Shown here: positions 61,393-64,000 of the stretch, one piece after another
Numbering within the stretch: position 1 is the first letter of the stretch
Layout of the letters: each line of letters opens with the position of its first letter
Assembly: GCF_019977395.1 (NCBI RefSeq)
Contig: NZ_AP024660.1
Span: forward strand, 3,286,001 to 3,350,000
Reading direction: 5' to 3'
Length of the DNA stretch: 64,000 bases
Source: Arthrobacter sp. NicSoilC5
GTDB taxonomy: Bacteria > Actinomycetota > Actinomycetes > Actinomycetales > Micrococcaceae
Notes under the pieces: generated by a model
Told to the model about the DNA's origin: nothing
Seen by the model: only the letters and a program-made list of their open reading frames with translations
Database searches by the model: none
Translations under genes and position numbers: made by a program

Positions 61393-62274
61393 ATGCAGTT
61401 CATCGGCATCACTCACCACGGCGGACCCTGGGCAGCGGCGCTCGCCGGCTCCCGTGTCCTCCCGCTCACGCCGGCCGACGATTTCTGGGCCGACGCCGAG
61501 GGCTGGCAGGACAAGGCGGCAGCCCTGGTTGCCGGCGCGGCACACGCTGAAGCGTCCGACGGCGAGGGCTGGCTGGAACGCGGCAGCGTCACCGAGGTGC
61601 CGCTGGTCCCCGCCTCCGCGCGGGTGATCTGCGTGGGGCTGAACTACAAGGCGCACGTTGCCGAGGGCAGCTTCAAGGACCAGGAACTCCCGCCGTACCC
61701 CACGCTGTTCGCCCGGTGGACAGCTTCCCTGTCCGTGGGCAACGTGCCCGTCCCCGTCCCGACGGGTGAGGCAGGGCTGGACTGGGAAGGCGAAGTTGCC
61801 GCTTACATCGGCCGCCGGGTGGAGTCCGCCGACGAGGACACCGCCGCGGATGCCGTCTTTGGCTACTCCACATTCAACGACATCACCAGCCGCAGGGCCC
61901 AGAAGCTCACTTCGCAGTGGACCCTGGGGAAGAACGGCGATTTCAGCGGCCCCCTGGGTCCAGTGGTGAGCCGCGACGAGGTGGGCGACCTGCGCGACGG
62001 GTTGCAGGTCCGCACCCGCGTCAATGGGATCGAAGCCCAGAACGGCAACACCCGGGACATGATTTTCTCTGTCCCGGCCATCATTTCGCTGATCAGCGAA
62101 ACCTTCACCCTGCACCCGGGTGACGTCATCGCCACCGGCACCCCCGGTGGCGTGGGCTACGCCCGCACCCCGCAGTGGCTGCTGCAGCCCGGCGATACCG
62201 TGGAAGTGGAGATTGAGAAGCTGGGCATCCTGACCACGCCGGTGGGCGACATTTCCCTTCGGAGCCGTGCCTGA
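61393..62274 (+). CDS. fumarylacetoacetate hydrolase (FAH) family protein
   Basis: A 293-residue enzyme starting MQFIGITHHGGPWAA; the open frame upstream overlaps the esterase. ICVGLNYKAHVAE and the metal site Glu132/Glu134 in DWEGEVAAYIG with Asp163 in FNDITSR are the FAH landmarks, and ATGTPGGVGYART follows. FAH enzymes cleave or decarboxylate ring-fission products such as fumarylpyruvate or 2-oxo-hept-3-ene-dioate. Its stop overlaps the monooxygenase start (TGATG). Confidence 0.9.
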   Translation: MQFIGITHHGGPWAAALAGSRVLPLTPADDFWADAEGWQDKAAALVAGAAHAEASDGEGWLERGSVTEVPLVPASARVICVGLNYKAHVAEGSFKDQELPPYPTLFARWTASLSVGNVPVPVPTGEAGLDWEGEVAAYIGRRVESADEDTAADAVFGYSTFNDITSRRAQKLTSQWTLGKNGDFSGPLGPVVSRDEVGDLRDGLQVRTRVNGIEAQNGNTRDMIFSVPAIISLISETFTLHPGDVIATGTPGGVGYARTPQWLLQPGDTVEVEIEKLGILTTPVGDISLRSRA

Positions 62275-64000
62275 TGAGCGCCTTCCCTACCGCGGCTGAC
62301 CTCCCGGCGGAGGTTCGGGTCCTGATCGCCGGCGGCGGCCCCAGCGGACTCTTCCTGGCACTGGACCTCGCCTCCCGCGGGGTGCCCAGCACCGTCATCG
62401 AACCGCGGACAGCGCTGGACCACACCCGGCCGCGTGCCAAGACCACCAACGCCCGCACCATGACGCACCTGCGCCGGCTGGGCCTCGCCGAGGTTCTCCG
62501 GGACGCCGCGCCGCTGCCGGTGGAATACGCCCAGGACGTCATCTTCTGCACCGGCCTCACCGGCCCTTCGGCCCATGAGCTGCGCCGGTTCCGCAATGCT
62601 TTCCAGCTGGTTCCCGGCCGGTACGGGCCGCAGCCGGAGTGCGGCCAGCAGGTACCGCAGCCCGTCCTCGAGGAGGTGCTCCGGGCCGCCGTCGACAGCC
62701 ACCCGCTGGTGACGTTCCTGGCCGGGTGCACCGTCACTGGCGTGAGTGCCCCTGAAGGCGGGGCCGCCACGGCACCCTGCGCCGTCGTCGTTGGGGATCC
62801 CGAAGGTGCCGAACGCACCATCGCCGCGGAGTACGTCATCGGGGCCGACGGCGGGTCCTCCGCGGTGCGCCGCAGCCTGGGACTGCGGCTGGAAGGCGGC
62901 TCCGCCGAGCTGTCCAACATCAGCATCCTCTTCCGCTCGAAATCGCTGGCGTCCGCTGTCTCTGTGGATCCGGCCGTGCAGTACTGGGTGGTGGGCTCGG
63001 AGACCTCCGGCATGGTGGGACCCATGGACCGCGACGGCACGTGGTGGGCCATCGTCCAGGGCGTGGATCCGTCCGTGACGGTCACTGCCGGGGACGCGGC
63101 CGCGATGGTCCGCTCCCTGGTGGGCTCGGACGTGGACATCGAGGTGGTGGCCACCGACCCCTGGACGGCACGGATGCTGCTGGCTCCCGAATACAGCCGC
63201 GGCAACGTCTTCCTGGTGGGGGACGCGGCGCACCTCAACCCGCCCTGGGGCGGCCACGGTTTCAACACCTGCATCGGCGACGCCGCCAACCTGGCCTGGA
63301 AGCTCGCCGCCACGATCAACGGCTGGGCCGGGCCCGGACTCCTCGCCAGCTACGGGGCGGAACGCCGGCCGGTGGCTGCGCGCACCATCCGCGACGCCGC
63401 CACCAACGGCAAGGCCCTGGCCTACCACTTCGCAGACCCGGACCTGGTTGCGGCCGGCCGTGCGGGGGATGCCGCCCGCGGGGCTGCGCACCGGGCACTT
63501 GCCGTGAAACAGAGCGAGTTCGACTCCCTCGGCTTGGTGCTGGGCTACGCGTACGGCGGCTCGCCCGTGGTGCTGCCGGACGGTTCTGCCCTCCCCGACG
63601 AGGACCCCATCCGGTACATTCCGTCCGCTGCTCCGGGGGCCCTGCTGCCGCACGCCTGGCTGGCGGATTCCCGGTCCCTGTACAGCGCCCTTGGTGCGGG
63701 TTTCACGTTGCTGGCCGACGCCGGATCGCTGGGCGGGGTGGACCCCGCCGAAGTTTTCGAACCGGTCATGGCCGCCGGTGCCCGGCAGGGCATCCCGGTG
63801 ACCGTGGCCGCCGTCGGGCCTTCCGACGACGGAACGCACCTTGCGGACCTGTGGGGCGCCACTGCACTGCTGGTCCGTCCCGACCAGCACGTGGCCTGGC
63901 GCGGCAACTCCCCGGTGGAGGCCGCCGCCGCGCTGTCCGCCGCCGCGGGCTGGGCGACCGCTTTCCCTCCCGCACGTCCTGAAGAACCTGCACCTTCCAT
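62274..64000 (+). CDS. FAD-dependent aromatic monooxygenase, 3' end outside window
   Basis: Open from the ATG at 62274 to the window end, 575 codons without a stop. The FAD-binding motif VLIAGGGPSGLFLALDLASR is at about 16-35, the DG motif is GADGGSSAVRRS (about 195) and the GD motif is GDAAHLNPPWGGHGF. It is the p-hydroxybenzoate-hydroxylase/PheA-type flavin hydroxylase fold with a C-terminal thioredoxin-like part beginning. It should hydroxylate a phenolic ring, whose cleavage product the FAH enzyme then handles. No ring-cleavage dioxygenase is visible in the window. Confidence 0.9.
   Translation, partial: MSAFPTAADLPAEVRVLIAGGGPSGLFLALDLASRGVPSTVIEPRTALDHTRPRAKTTNARTMTHLRRLGLAEVLRDAAPLPVEYAQDVIFCTGLTGPSAHELRRFRNAFQLVPGRYGPQPECGQQVPQPVLEEVLRAAVDSHPLVTFLAGCTVTGVSAPEGGAATAPCAVVVGDPEGAERTIAAEYVIGADGGSSAVRRSLGLRLEGGSAELSNISILFRSKSLASAVSVDPAVQYWVVGSETSGMVGPMDRDGTWWAIVQGVDPSVTVTAGDAAAMVRSLVGSDVDIEVVATDPWTARMLLAPEYSRGNVFLVGDAAHLNPPWGGHGFNTCIGDAANLAWKLAATINGWAGPGLLASYGAERRPVAARTIRDAATNGKALAYHFADPDLVAAGRAGDAARGAAHRALAVKQSEFDSLGLVLGYAYGGSPVVLPDGSALPDEDPIRYIPSAAPGALLPHAWLADSRSLYSALGAGFTLLADAGSLGGVDPAEVFEPVMAAGARQGIPVTVAAVGPSDDGTHLADLWGATALLVRPDQHVAWRGNSPVEAAAALSAAAGWATAFPPARPEEPAPS

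Noticed and set aside
62157..63890. 577-codon minus-strand frame
   Set aside because: Antisense to the flavin monooxygenase, whose FAD motifs are plain on the plus strand.
1..64000. tRNA, rRNA, CRISPR, riboswitch or transposase
   Set aside because: No cloverleaf, repeat-spacer array, conserved leader or transposase motif was seen in any region.

Overview
The window is chromosomal DNA from a high-GC Gram-positive bacterium. Dense operons with ATGA start/stop overlaps, GTG starts, an ANTAR regulator, a TipA-like MerR regulator and the range of catabolic genes point to the Micrococcaceae (Arthrobacter/Pseudarthrobacter type). That placement is inference from gene content, since no rRNA or other marker gene is present. 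I found no tRNA, rRNA, CRISPR array, transposase or integrase gene.

Layout. 0-6.5 kb holds mixed housekeeping-like genes: the end of an SRPBCC protein, a type-B carboxylesterase, a GAF-ANTAR regulator, an ABC-type ATPase, a universal stress protein, a membrane methyltransferase and a nucleoside hydrolase broken by an out-of-frame deletion. 6.5-26.6 kb is a plant-glycoside locus: a GH1 beta-glucosidase, an oligopeptide-type ABC importer with a permease-ATPase fusion, two GH78 alpha-L-rhamnosidases, a GH43 enzyme, two esterase-like proteins (one without its nucleophile) and an IclR regulator. Three promoters in this locus share a degenerate 15-bp palindrome. 26.6-34.8 kb is a D-galactonate-type operon: a GntR/FadR regulator, a sugar ABC importer without its own ATPase, galactonate dehydratase, a KDPGal-type aldolase, a KDG-type kinase and a ManD-like dehydratase. 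34.8-39.5 kb is a PaaX-family regulator divergent from an MHS transporter, a CocE-type hydrolase and a DUF3237 protein.

40.6-44.0 kb is a block of small orphan genes of visibly lower GC. It is bordered on both sides by related TGTCTCA-type palindromes and half-sites that look like serine-recombinase sites. 44.1-51.3 kb is a MarR-controlled, CoA-dependent catabolic operon (SDR, amidohydrolase-2, acyl-CoA dehydrogenase, MaoC hydratase, MHS transporter, acyl-CoA ligase) whose substrate I cannot name. 51.5-55.2 kb has a LacI repressor, three LacI-type operators, a non-canonical DHDPS-family lyase and a sugar-type MFS transporter. 55.4-56.4 kb encodes a bile-acid:sodium-symporter-family protein. 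56.5-59.4 kb holds a molybdopterin oxidoreductase that lacks all four [4Fe-4S] cysteines and overlaps a small helical partner gene. 59.5-60.3 kb is a TipA-like MerR regulator with a classic 19-bp-spacer promoter. 60.4-64 kb is an esterase, FAH-family hydrolase and flavin monooxygenase operon that runs off the window.

Together the genes describe a soil or plant-litter degrader that imports plant glycosides, removes rhamnose and glucose, uses sugar acids and breaks down aromatic or alicyclic acids. The best candidates for undescribed biology are the IclR-type glycoside regulon, the Fe-S-less molybdoenzyme pair, the MarR-controlled CoA operon and the recombinase-site-bounded island.
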